A stretch of 64,000 bases of DNA from Halosimplex halobium (GTDB lineage Archaea; Halobacteriota; Halobacteria; Halobacteriales; Haloarculaceae). Location of the stretch: NCBI RefSeq assembly GCF_051414055.1, contig NZ_JBLKNX010000011.1, positions 62,001-126,000 of the forward strand, in the 5' to 3' direction. Below, in pieces: positions 1 to 8,352 of this stretch. The notes under the pieces are model-generated. The model was given only the letters and a program-made list of their open reading frames with translations. It made no database searches and had not been told where the DNA came from. Each line of letters starts with the position of its first letter. Within the stretch, counting starts at the first letter, position 1. Both the position numbers and the translations under genes were made by a program.

Positions 1-835
1 GAAGTTGGTGTCGGTATCTGCTTCGGTCATCGACACCCGAAGATATGGACGCATGGAAAAAGGGCGGCTTTCCTGGCTTCACTCGTTGAAGTCAACCCAG
101 TATAACACATGGGTTCGGGCGTGGTGTCACTCTACCCGCTGGGAACATACTTCTCTCCCCGTACACGGGGACGTTTGTGAACCGACGGTCAGCGATGTCG
201 TCGCGGTCGTAGCACTCGCTGATCACCCCGATATTCCCGGACCGAAAGGGTGGATTCTTTCTTCGACAGGCACCGGAGCGGCTGGTTTGGGAACCTCGGG
301 TTTGCACACCGATGGTGTGCTGGGAGTGCCACGCCCCCGTTATCCTTATTCCGTCTGGGATTCGGGAGTACCTGTGATCCGCACCCACCGTCTGCCGACA
401 GCAGGGGTGCCTGCTTCGGTCAGCGGTGGAATCCCGAGATTGTCCGATTGTCCCGGCGTGGGGGCGGGCAGACCGCCTCGGTCGGTGTGCGCTCGTCTCG
501 CCGCCGATATAATGGTTCCGTCGCTTACGCGATTCACGCCCGCGGTAAACGACGAGATTCTCTCGCTGAATCAAGATAGCCCCCGGGCACGTCACCGTTC
601 TTCCTGTGAACTGGTAGCTATCGGGACTGTACTGAGCTCTCGTGGATACCGGATGCGAGGTGGACAATCGCTTCGATGGTATGCTGAACACGATATCCGA
701 TGAGGAGAGCATCTCTCTGGACTATTTGCCTCTGGTGGCCCTAATTGCACAAGATTGAGCGATAACTGATCCGTCTGGAAAGCCACACGAGCAGGTTAGT
801 CTGGCCGTAATTGACACGCACGTGAACCACCAACA
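1..835. other. No gene assigned
   Basis: I see no convincing gene. Open frames exist on both strands, but they are Arg/Ser/Pro-rich in most frames and lack the acidic character of the neighbouring proteins. A stretch on the minus strand near 120-300 reads more like protein (acidic, with Tyr, Asp and Val mixed normally) and may be a scrap of a decayed gene. I do not recognise it. Decayed DNA here fits the truncated glycosyltransferase found just downstream. Confidence 0.5.
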
Positions 836-1153
836 TTAGTCTCGGCGTGGCACCCACAGCCCATAGAGGATCAGGCCCAGACCGATGAACTCAGGGATCT
901 GAATAATGCTGTTGAGGACCGGAGTTGGCAGCTCCAGCAGGTAAATCAGTACCAAGCCAAGCGGAGCCTGAACGAACAACACGAGGATAAATCCGGCAGC
1001 GATGTATAGCATCGGACGGCTCTGGTTTTGCTGGTATGCGGTGTAGGCGAGGTAACTAATCGCCAATCCGAGGATCATCGGAATCACCTCGCTCACCTGT
1101 CGAATCGTTCGTAGCGTTTCGAGATCGACCAACTGAAGCGGTGTATCGAGCAT
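836..1153 (-). CDS. Small three-helix membrane protein (DUF7521-like)
   Basis: A 105-residue protein with three hydrophobic segments at about residues 23-40, 47-70 and 78-100, joined by short polar loops and ending in a basic tail, so it is an integral membrane protein. Its start codon lies one base after the stop of the upstream winged-helix regulator, so the two are almost certainly co-transcribed and translationally coupled. In haloarchaea such a small membrane protein beside an ArsR-like regulator is a recurring pair, and I recall the membrane partner as DUF7521. The role is unknown; a membrane sensor or effector for the regulator is an inference. The family name is from memory. Confidence 0.75.
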   Translation of the reverse strand: MLDTPLQLVDLETLRTIRQVSEVIPMILGLAISYLAYTAYQQNQSRPMLYIAAGFILVLFVQAPLGLVLIYLLELPTPVLNSIIQIPEFIGLGLILYGLWVPRRD

Positions 1154-1154
1154 G

Positions 1155-1577
1155 TTAGCTTCCCTCTACGAACTGCGTGAAGCGGTCGACCATCCGTTCC
1201 CGACGTGAAACCGTGATCTCGAAGCCGTCTTCGCTGAGATCGAGTTCGATTCCGTCGAGTTCTGTCCGATAGAGCTTGTAATTCTTCCCGTCGGTGACTG
1301 GCTGGATATCTTCCGTAACAAGGTCGTACTCACGGAGACGCTCCAGCCGCCGGTAGACCGTCGGCTCCGAGACACCAGCGCAGTCGCTGAGTTCTGCCGC
1401 CGAGCGAGGCTCTTTTTTCGCCTCGACGAGAATCGTGCGCGCACACTCGTCACCGAGCAGGTCTGCGAGTGCTTCAGGATCCCGCACGTCGGACACTGTA
1501 CGTGTGCCATCTCTCGTTTCGTCAATATAGGTTGTGCCGTTCTGGGCTTTCCGCCTGGCTTCAGTCAGAGAAGCCAC
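1155..1577 (-). CDS. Winged helix-turn-helix transcriptional regulator (ArsR-like)
   Basis: A 140-residue DNA-binding protein. The winged-helix core spans about residues 32-95: an N-terminal helix (PEALADLLGDECARTIL), then a helix-turn-helix with the typical haloarchaeal SEPTVYRRLERLREYDLV recognition segment, then a wing with charged residues. The C-terminal 40 residues carry beta-strand-like sequence seen in haloarchaeal ArsR-like proteins. The predicted start is GTG; no ATG lies near the N-terminus. It is transcribed just ahead of the small membrane protein and diverges from a glycosyltransferase remnant. It probably controls its own two-gene unit. The ligand is unknown, and no metal-binding cysteines are visible. 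Confidence 0.85.
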   Translation of the reverse strand: MASLTEARRKAQNGTTYIDETRDGTRTVSDVRDPEALADLLGDECARTILVEAKKEPRSAAELSDCAGVSEPTVYRRLERLREYDLVTEDIQPVTDGKNYKLYRTELDGIELDLSEDGFEITVSRRERMVDRFTQFVEGS

Positions 1578-1933
1578 AAGAAACTACCATCCATATCCAC
1601 GCTCACGTTTCGAGTCGGATGTCGAACAGACAAACCGCCTGTGACGGGGTCGCCGCACAGTTGGGACCTGAAAATGAACTGCTTGTTATCCACGATAGCG
1701 AGGAAGACCCGGTCGCGGACCGAAAACCGCTCCCAGAGACCGTCCAGTTGATCCCTGCCGGCGACCCTGGCGGGTGTTCCGGGAAAGCAAATGCTATCAC
1801 AGCCGGGATGGAAGTCGCCAGCCACGACCGTCTTGTCCGGACCGACGATGACTTTCATCACATCCCGGACTGGCTCGACGGCCTCCATGAGGACTACCGT
1901 CGTTCAGGTACGGTACGAGTCCCCCGTGAGTGA
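1572..1933 (+). pseudogene. Truncated family-2 glycosyltransferase remnant
   Basis: The frame contains the nucleotide-sugar-binding core of a haloarchaeal GT2 protein: ELLVIHDSEEDPVADR, then PAGDPGGCSGKANAITAG (the donor-binding GKANA segment), then the DDDFHHIPDWLDGL motif carrying the metal-binding Asp cluster. The normal N-terminal first strand is poor and runs into the divergent regulator start. The frame stops right after DYRRSGTV, so the acceptor domain and C-terminal membrane helices (more than half the usual length) are missing. No continuation is visible downstream before the next gene. A full-length enzyme would transfer sugar to lipid or protein at the membrane; this copy cannot. 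Confidence 0.7.
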
Positions 1934-1970
1934 TGAAGCGGACAACAGGATCCCGGGGTCGGAAACTGAG

Positions 1971-1987
1971 GTCTGAATGTTTCAGAC
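1971..1987. promoter_or_regulatory. 17-bp perfect palindrome upstream of the DUF6159 gene
   Basis: GTCTGAA and TTCAGAC form a perfect 7-bp inverted repeat around TGT, about 110 bases before the start at 2097. An AT-rich, TATA-like stretch (acataaaatttt) follows at about 2022-2033. The spacing allows a transcription-factor operator upstream of the promoter. A small RNA hairpin is the alternative reading. Confidence 0.4.
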
Positions 1988-2096
1988 CCGGAGGAACTGT
2001 CGGCTCTCCTGTCGTTTCAGTACATAAAATTTTCGGCCCGTCTCTGACTCCGAACAGGAGGACAGCTGTCAATACCACGGGAGACGCCCACCCAGT

Positions 2097-2936
2097 ATGA
2101 GAGTGTTCAGTCGCCTCAAAATCGGATTCGGGATGGCACGCCGGAGCGGTCGCGTACTCAGAGTCCATCCGAAACTGTTGGTGTTCCCGCTCGTCGGTGG
2201 GATCTCCGGGATCGCGTTCATCGCAACGCTGTTCGGAAGCCTGCTCCTCACGGACTCCATTCGGGATCCCGGCATGGTACTGTACGGCGCATTGTTCCTC
2301 GCCTATCTCGTCGAGACATTCGTCGCGTCGTTTTTCACGGCGGCCCTCGTCGCAGCGACTCGGACTGTCTTCCACGGCGAGGAACCGTCGATCCGTGGCG
2401 CGCTCGCCGCCGCCTGGCAGCGGAAACTACCGCTGTTAGCCTGGTCGGTGGTCGCCGCTATCTTCGGCGTGATCATCCGCATCATCGAATCTGAGGACAA
2501 CCTCGTCGCGCAGCTCCTCGCCGGCGTCTTCGCGGTGGCATGGAGTGTGATGACTTACTTCGTCGTCCCCGTGATCGTCTTCCGTGACCCGTCTCTCACG
2601 GAGATGTTCTCGGAAAGTGCGACCACGTTCAAAAATACGTGGGGAGAGTCCATCGGGGCAATGGCCACGATCGACGTCTTCTCGTTCCTGCTGGCGCTCG
2701 CCGGCCTCACGCTCGGCGTCCTCACGTTCGTCGTGACCGCAGGCACGGGGATCCAGCTGCTGGCGGCGGTCGTGGTCGGTGGCTCCGGATTCGTCTTCGG
2801 TCTCCTGGTCGGGAAAGCGCTCAGTGGTGTCGCCAAGACGGCGCTGTACGTCTACGCGACCGAGAGTACCGCACCGGCGTTTTTCGACGACATGGACTTC
2901 GGTGCATTCGGCGGTTACGGAGGCGGCCGAATCTAA
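2097..2936 (+). CDS. DUF6159-family multi-pass membrane protein
   Basis: A 279-residue integral membrane protein. The N-terminus carries the family pattern: a basic amphipathic start (SRLKIGFGMARRSGRVLRVHPKLLVFPLVGG), then hydrophobic helices near residues 26-50, 58-82, 115-140, 147-170, 195-222 and 225-250, and a glycine-rich acidic tail ending FGGYGGGRI. I recognise this as the haloarchaeal DUF6159 family of unknown function. It is the first gene of a three-gene plus-strand unit with an ABC permease (37 bases downstream) and an ATPase, so it may be an accessory membrane subunit of that transporter. That link is inference. Confidence 0.8.
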   Translation: MRVFSRLKIGFGMARRSGRVLRVHPKLLVFPLVGGISGIAFIATLFGSLLLTDSIRDPGMVLYGALFLAYLVETFVASFFTAALVAATRTVFHGEEPSIRGALAAAWQRKLPLLAWSVVAAIFGVIIRIIESEDNLVAQLLAGVFAVAWSVMTYFVVPVIVFRDPSLTEMFSESATTFKNTWGESIGAMATIDVFSFLLALAGLTLGVLTFVVTAGTGIQLLAAVVVGGSGFVFGLLVGKALSGVAKTALYVYATESTAPAFFDDMDFGAFGGYGGGRI

Positions 2937-2972
2937 CGACCGAGTCCGCTGAAAGATGGCCTCGTAGACACT

Positions 2973-4622
2973 ATGGACCGGCTCACTCGCATACCCACAG
3001 ATATCCGACAGGGTGCGAAAATCACCCGTGCAGAGTGGACGCGCCATCGTCGTGAATTCGGAACCCCGTCGATGGGACAGCCTGTCTTCCTCGTCGTCCT
3101 CCTCGGATTCGCCGCCGGCCTCAGCTGGCTCGCATACTCGCTGGGACGCGACATCACCGCGGGACAGCCGTTTCCGGATGATCTGGTGGGTCTCGCTGTG
3201 AGCGTCGCGTTCGTCTGGATGGTCTGGCGCAGCTCGAAGTACACACACGTTCGCTTCGAGCGGCTAAATCCGGACCTGCTGTTGACGACTGTCCCCGCCA
3301 GAACGGCTGCGCTCGGCCTGCTGGGGTTCGTCTACGCTCGCCTGCTCACCACGCTCGCCGTGCCGACGCTCGGCATCGCAGTCGGTACCGCCGTCGGACT
3401 CCGAGCGCCGACGGCCGTACTCACGGTCACCCTCGCGATTGTCGGTATGGGCCTGCTCGCCGCTGCACTCGGGACCACCAGCAGGCTCGCTGCTCGCCTC
3501 GTCGCACTCAGGTTCGTCCGCGCACGGTACTACAGAGACCTCCTCGTCGTCTTCGGCTGGATCCCGCTCGTGGTCGGTGCGATGCTCCTGGAGGAACTGT
3601 CGCTGTCGCTCGCTCCGTTGACCGGAGTCTTCGGTGCGTTGCCGCTGGCGTGGTTCGTGGATATGGCGCTCGTCGGCGCGTTCGACGGGACAGGTGAGGC
3701 GGTCCGTCATACAGTGGGCGTGTTCGGTCTTCTCGCTACCGCAGTGCCCGTCTTCGCGGTCGGAGCGACAGCCTTCGTACGCCGCATCTGGGAACAGGAT
3801 TCTGCCAGTTCGACAGGCTCTCGCGGTTCGCATTCACTGCTCGAAACAGGGGTAGTAGAGCGAGTCGTCGGTGAACGCATCCCGCGTGCCACGTACACCG
3901 TCGCTCGGGAGCGATGGCTGATGGAACGGCGCGTCCCACGGGGGCTCCTGTCCACGGGGTATGCGCTCGTGTTCATGGGCGCCGTCGGATTCCCGCTGGT
4001 CGCGCTCGTCGGTGGGAGGACCGTGCTACTGGTGTATTTCGCGGTCACGCTCGGCCTCGCTGCCGGTGTCGCCTTCGGATCGGACCCGATCGGGACCGAA
4101 TATCGCACGTTGCCCATGCTGTTCACGTCGGTTACCGGGCGGCAGTTCGTCGGCGGAGTGCTCCTCGCTGCAACAGTAGTCGGCGTACCGCTCGTCGCCC
4201 TCGTCATCGTTGTGCTCGGGATCGTCGGCTCCGTCGGGGTCGCACAGACGCTCCTGATCGCGCTCCTCGGTGGTGTCATCTGCCCGTGCACCGCGTCGGT
4301 CGCAACCATGGTCGGACTGGGAGTCGAGCGTATAGAATACGCTCCAGTCCCGTTTTTCTTCACTGAAGCCCCAGTTTACGGGGAACTGGGCGCGACGGCG
4401 TTTCTCCGTCAGGGGCTGGTGCTCACCATCGGGGTTCTTGCCAGTCTCCCGGCCTTCGTGGGGACGGCACCGTCCGTCTCCGAGCGCATCGCGGCTCTCG
4501 GGGTGCCGACCGCCAGCATCCGGGTCGGGTCACTGCTCCTCGCGCTCTTGCTCGCCGTCGCCGTCACGAGAACCGCCGCAAAGATTGCAGTACAACGGTT
4601 TCGAGAGTATCAACTCGAGTGA
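2973..4622 (+). CDS. ABC exporter permease-like membrane protein
   Basis: A 549-residue protein with about 12 hydrophobic segments. A cytoplasmic N-terminal stretch of about 40 residues precedes the first helix pair. A long soluble loop near residues 275-315 separates two membrane halves, the second opening with LLSTGYALVFMGAVGFPLVALVGG. No ATP-binding motif is present. The ABC ATPase gene starts 10 bases after its stop, so this is most likely the membrane component of an ABC-2-like exporter. It is larger than the usual 250-350-residue ABC-2 permease and may supply both membrane halves in one chain. The substrate is unknown. Confidence 0.75.
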   Translation: MDRLTRIPTDIRQGAKITRAEWTRHRREFGTPSMGQPVFLVVLLGFAAGLSWLAYSLGRDITAGQPFPDDLVGLAVSVAFVWMVWRSSKYTHVRFERLNPDLLLTTVPARTAALGLLGFVYARLLTTLAVPTLGIAVGTAVGLRAPTAVLTVTLAIVGMGLLAAALGTTSRLAARLVALRFVRARYYRDLLVVFGWIPLVVGAMLLEELSLSLAPLTGVFGALPLAWFVDMALVGAFDGTGEAVRHTVGVFGLLATAVPVFAVGATAFVRRIWEQDSASSTGSRGSHSLLETGVVERVVGERIPRATYTVARERWLMERRVPRGLLSTGYALVFMGAVGFPLVALVGGRTVLLVYFAVTLGLAAGVAFGSDPIGTEYRTLPMLFTSVTGRQFVGGVLLAATVVGVPLVALVIVVLGIVGSVGVAQTLLIALLGGVICPCTASVATMVGLGVERIEYAPVPFFFTEAPVYGELGATAFLRQGLVLTIGVLASLPAFVGTAPSVSERIAALGVPTASIRVGSLLLALLLAVAVTRTAAKIAVQRFREYQLE

Positions 4623-4632
4623 TCTCCGAAAA

Positions 4633-5460
4633 ATGACAAACAGCAGCAACGACACGTCGGCATCGAACGAGCGAGAAGCCACCATCGAAACGGACAGGCA
4701 ACCCGCGATCAGCACGAGCGACCTGACGAAGACGTACAGCGAGACGACGGCCGTCGACGGCCTCGATCTCACCGTCGAACGGGGCGCAGTGTACGGGTTT
4801 CTCGGTCCGAACGGGGCGGGAAAGACGACGACGATCCGGATGCTGACGGGATTGCTCCCACCGACCAGTGGCACCGGACGTGTCGCGGGGGCATCGATCA
4901 CTGACCGCGAAACGCTCATCGAACACATTGGATACTTGCCCGAATCACCGCCGATCCACGAGGAATTCACGGCCCGCGAACAGCTCGAATACCACGGCGG
5001 GCTCCGGAACATGTCTCCAGCAGCCATCGACGACCGGATCGAGACGCTGCTGGCCCGGTTCGAACTGGCTGGCGCTGCCGACGAACGGATCGCCACGTAC
5101 TCGAAAGGGATGCGACAGAAGGCCGGACTGATCCAGGCGATCATGCACGACCCAGATGTGGTCTTTCTCGACGAGCCAACGTCCGGGCTCGATCCGCGCG
5201 CCGCCCGAACAGTCCGGGAGACTATCACGAACCTGGCTGCGGCGGACACCACTGTGTTCCTCTCGACGCATCTCCTCCCCGTCGTCGAAGAGATAGCGAC
5301 CGACGTCGGTATCCTCTACGACGGCGACATCGTCGCGGACGGTCCACCGGGCGAACTCACAGGCGACAGGGAAATAGACGGGGAACACACGCTCGAAGAC
5401 GTCTTCCTCGAAGTCACGACCGAAGACGAATACCCCGAGGATGAATCCATGCCGGACTAG
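4633..5460 (+). CDS. ABC transporter ATP-binding protein
   Basis: The chosen ATG gives 275 residues and a normal start 10 bases after the permease stop; the frame is open further upstream but that extension is Arg/Ser-rich and overlaps the permease. Motifs in order: Walker A GPNGAGKTT, a Q-loop region (YLPESPPIHEEF, with the Gln apparently replaced), signature YSKGMRQK, Walker B VVFLDEPTSGLDP and switch His in STHLL. The YSKGM form of the signature is typical of exporter ATPases of the CcmA/drug-export type. The acidic C-terminal extension is short and no DUF4162 domain is visible. It energises the neighbouring permease. Confidence 0.88.
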   Translation: MTNSSNDTSASNEREATIETDRQPAISTSDLTKTYSETTAVDGLDLTVERGAVYGFLGPNGAGKTTTIRMLTGLLPPTSGTGRVAGASITDRETLIEHIGYLPESPPIHEEFTAREQLEYHGGLRNMSPAAIDDRIETLLARFELAGAADERIATYSKGMRQKAGLIQAIMHDPDVVFLDEPTSGLDPRAARTVRETITNLAAADTTVFLSTHLLPVVEEIATDVGILYDGDIVADGPPGELTGDREIDGEHTLEDVFLEVTTEDEYPEDESMPD

Positions 5461-5629
5461 TTGGAGTAACCGCGAACTGTATCTGGGTTTCCCGTTGCGC
5501 TCTGGCTCACCGAGCGGTTCCTGACAGCGTCGTCATTCGCTCGTTCCAGCGGCTGAACGTCGCTACTCGGAGACCACATCCTTTAGAAGGTTACTCCCCG
5601 TTGATATCCAACGACCGTACGTCCAACTC

Positions 5630-7228
5630 ATGCTCGTCAAAATCGTCGGGGGCCTAGGTATTTCAAGCGCAGCGGGGCTCCTGGCGATTAGTGCGACGGT
5701 CGCCCGCAGATACGATAAGCCGGGAGCCGCGTGGTTCTCGGGATACACCGCACTGGTCGGAGTCGGTCTCGGAGCACTCAGCGTCGGCGTCTTCACCGGA
5801 TTCGTTCCGGTAACTGACTTTACGGGTGCAGTTGGGCGGTGGCTGGCGTTCGTCTGGATACTCCCCGTCGGTTTGTGGGCAATGTTTGCACTCCGGTACA
5901 CCGGCCGGTTCGTCTCGTTGACCCTGAAAACAAGTATACTGGTCGCCTTCCCGCTTCTCGTATTCATACTCCAGTTTATACTATCCAGTGCGTCAGGCGT
6001 GCCGACACAGGCTATCGGGTTGTTCGGTATTACTGTCCGGTATTACGCACTAGCGCTGGTCGTCACTGGGATGGTGTTGGTAGTCCGGACGACGCGCCGA
6101 TACGACCACACCGCGGTGTGGCAAGGTGTCGCCCTCGCTGGGGCACCGGCGGCGATGTGGTTGTTCTGGAGCAGTATGCCGTACATTGCTCAACTCGGCC
6201 GGACGGCGGGTGGGGCCGCCTACGTACTGGGATCACTCGGCGCGGTGTGTGGGTTCGGATTCACGGTGTTCCGACTTGACGCGTTCGACATAGCCCCAAC
6301 CGTCGGCGTCGTCGGTGAACGGAATATCGTCGAGGAGACAGACGACCTGGTGTTGATCGCGGACGAGGAGCACCGAGTCGTACGGGCGAACGAACGTATG
6401 CGCTTCGCTTCGGACGGGGCGGACCCCGCAGCTGGCACCGTTACCGTCGAAGACATGTTCGGGACCGACGTGGACGGTTTGCGAGCAGCCGAGACGGTTA
6501 CGCTCAGTGTCGCAGGCGTGTCGGGGAAGTACGATGCGCAGGTGTCGACAGTGGTCGACCGGACCGAGCGGAGTCTTGGAACCGTGGTCAGTCTCCGAGA
6601 AGTGACCGAGCGCGAACTCCGCAAGGAACGCCTCTCAGTCCTCAACAGGGTTCTGCGACACAATCTGCGCAACCAGCTCGACGTCCTCGACGCGCACCTC
6701 GATGCCATCGACGACGACCACGCGGACACGGCCATCGAGACGACGGGTCGTATCGCACGCATGAGTGACCGCGCACGGACGATCGACCAACTCCTCTCGG
6801 AGACGCGCGAACACGCCCCGGTCGACGTCGCCGAACTGCTTCGCGATACCGTCGCGACCTACGATGCTCCGGTCACCGTCGAGGCGACTGAGTCGTTGGT
6901 GGTAACGACCGACGGCGTCGCTCTCGAGGCGGCGATAGAAAGCGCCGTCGACAATGCGGTCATGCACGCTACGGACGTGACCGTCTCGCTTCAGTCGACG
7001 CCGGACGGGTGCGAATTGCGGGTCATCGATGATGGTCCCGGCATCCCCGAGTCGGAACTGGCCGCGCTCGAAACCGGGACTGAGGCGCCACTCCGACACG
7101 GGACCGGACTGGGACTGTGGCAACTCACCTGGGCTGCCCGTACGCTCGGCGGCGAGGTATCGTTCGACACGTCAGACGGTACCACTGTCACGATATCCGT
7201 CCCCGACACTCCACCAACCGGCGAGTGA
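5630..7228 (+). CDS. 7TM sensor histidine kinase
   Basis: A 532-residue membrane kinase. Seven hydrophobic helices fill about residues 1-225 in the pattern of the HisKA_7TM N-terminal domain. A PAS-like segment (DDLVLIADEEHRVVRANERMRF) follows at about 235-330. The dimerisation helix carries the H-box LNRVLRHNLRNQLDVLD with phospho-acceptor His344. The catalytic domain has the N-box region DNAVMHA, G1 IDDGPGIPESE and G2 HGTGLGLWQL. No receiver domain is attached and no response regulator is adjacent, so the partner is encoded elsewhere. The stop codon is directly followed by a truncated TnpB frame, so the kinase end is intact but its downstream context was replaced by a mobile element. Confidence 0.9.
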   Translation: MLVKIVGGLGISSAAGLLAISATVARRYDKPGAAWFSGYTALVGVGLGALSVGVFTGFVPVTDFTGAVGRWLAFVWILPVGLWAMFALRYTGRFVSLTLKTSILVAFPLLVFILQFILSSASGVPTQAIGLFGITVRYYALALVVTGMVLVVRTTRRYDHTAVWQGVALAGAPAAMWLFWSSMPYIAQLGRTAGGAAYVLGSLGAVCGFGFTVFRLDAFDIAPTVGVVGERNIVEETDDLVLIADEEHRVVRANERMRFASDGADPAAGTVTVEDMFGTDVDGLRAAETVTLSVAGVSGKYDAQVSTVVDRTERSLGTVVSLREVTERELRKERLSVLNRVLRHNLRNQLDVLDAHLDAIDDDHADTAIETTGRIARMSDRARTIDQLLSETREHAPVDVAELLRDTVATYDAPVTVEATESLVVTTDGVALEAAIESAVDNAVMHATDVTVSLQSTPDGCELRVIDDGPGIPESELAALETGTEAPLRHGTGLGLWQLTWAARTLGGEVSFDTSDGTTVTISVPDTPPTGE

Positions 7229-8082
7229 CTGTCGAGGTTGTCGAATACGAGACTCGACCCGGTGCCGGAGTTGATAACCTGCAACAGGTTCGCGCTGTCT
7301 ACGACCAGCAGAACGAGCGATGGGAACTCCACCTCGTCTGCAAAGACGAAATCGAGACACCCACCGCTCCCGGTGACGAGACGGCAGGTATCGACCTCGG
7401 CATCAGCAACTTCGCCGCCGTCGCGTACAGCACCGAGGACGCCGACCTGTACCCCGGCAACCGTCTGAAACAGGACGGCTACTACTTCCCGAAGGAAATC
7501 GCCAAATGCGACGACAGCAGTGGCGATAGGGCCACTCGCCTCCACGCGAAGTGGTCAGAACGCCGTACGCACTTCTTCCACGCCTTAGCGAAACACATCG
7601 TTGAACGGTGCGTGGAAAAAGGCGTTGGCCGCATCAACGTTGGAGACTTGGCGGGCGTGCGCGAGGACGAAGATGGAGAGTCGAAGAACTGGGGTCGGCA
7701 CGGCAACCTCGACCTGCATGGGTGGGCGTTTGACCGATTCACCTCGATTCTCGAATACAAGGCGAAGGTTGAGGGTATCGAGGTCGTGGAAGTGCCCGAA
7801 CGCGACACGAGTAAAACGTGTTGCGTGTGTGGGAGAGAGAACGACAATCAGCGTGTCGAACGCGGCCTGTACGTGTGTGAGGCCTGTGATGTGGCGTTCA
7901 ACGCGGACGTGAATGGGGCGGAGAACATCCGTCTCAACATCAACGAGGAAAGTAACTCCAAGTCTGCACCCGGTTTGGGTGGCGATAGGAGTACCGGCTG
8001 GTTGGCACAGCCCGGAGTCTACCTGTATGACCTCTCCTGCGGATTCCAACCGCAACGAGAGGTGGTGGACTGCAAACCGTAA
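7229..8082 (+). pseudogene. tnpB: 5'-truncated TnpB (IS200/IS605, IS1341-type)
   Basis: The open frame matches the C-terminal two thirds of a haloarchaeal TnpB: a WED-like strand (QQVRAVYDQQNERWELHLVC), RuvC-I ETAGIDLGISNFAAV with the first catalytic Asp, the bridge region, RuvC-II RINVGDLAGVRED, a zinc finger CCVCG...CEACD, and RuvC-III FNADVNGAENI with the last Asp. The roughly 110-130 N-terminal residues are missing. Recognisable TnpB sequence begins immediately after the kinase stop, with no suitable start codon in front. The usual RuvC-II Glu position is Gly, although acidic residues follow a few positions later. No TnpA is present. The protein is probably not made, or is made only as a fusion or fragment. 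Confidence 0.8.
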
Positions 8083-8130
8083 TATCCCAACCTCGGGATT
8101 CCTCCGTCTTCAGGCGGAGGAGGATGTCAA
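7229..8130 (+). mobile_element. IS1341-type element remnant with intact right end
   Basis: This covers the tnpB fragment and its right end. After the stop comes a GC-rich hairpin (CCTCCG at 8101-8106 pairing with CGGAGG at 8115-8120), and the element ends with GGATGTCAA at about 8122-8130. The same terminal ...TGTCAA follows a hairpin in the TnpB element ending at 18933 and in the minus-strand scrap at 21824. In this superfamily the right end supplies the omega (guide) RNA scaffold. The left end is gone. Confidence 0.7.
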
Positions 8131-8352
8131 TGTAGCGATTTTTCGGTACGACCTATTTCGCCCTCGCTGAACCAATCACTCACCCCCGTCTGTTCATTCA
8201 GCGACATCATCTTGTTGTATCAGTCTCCGGCTCAGAAAACGAGATGATATCAGCCCATAATATAAAAATACATACTGTCTCTCAAGCTGAGACGCTGTTC
8301 GGCGGCTAATGAGAGAGTAGCACTCGTATACCTTGTAGAGGCGTTCACCTGT

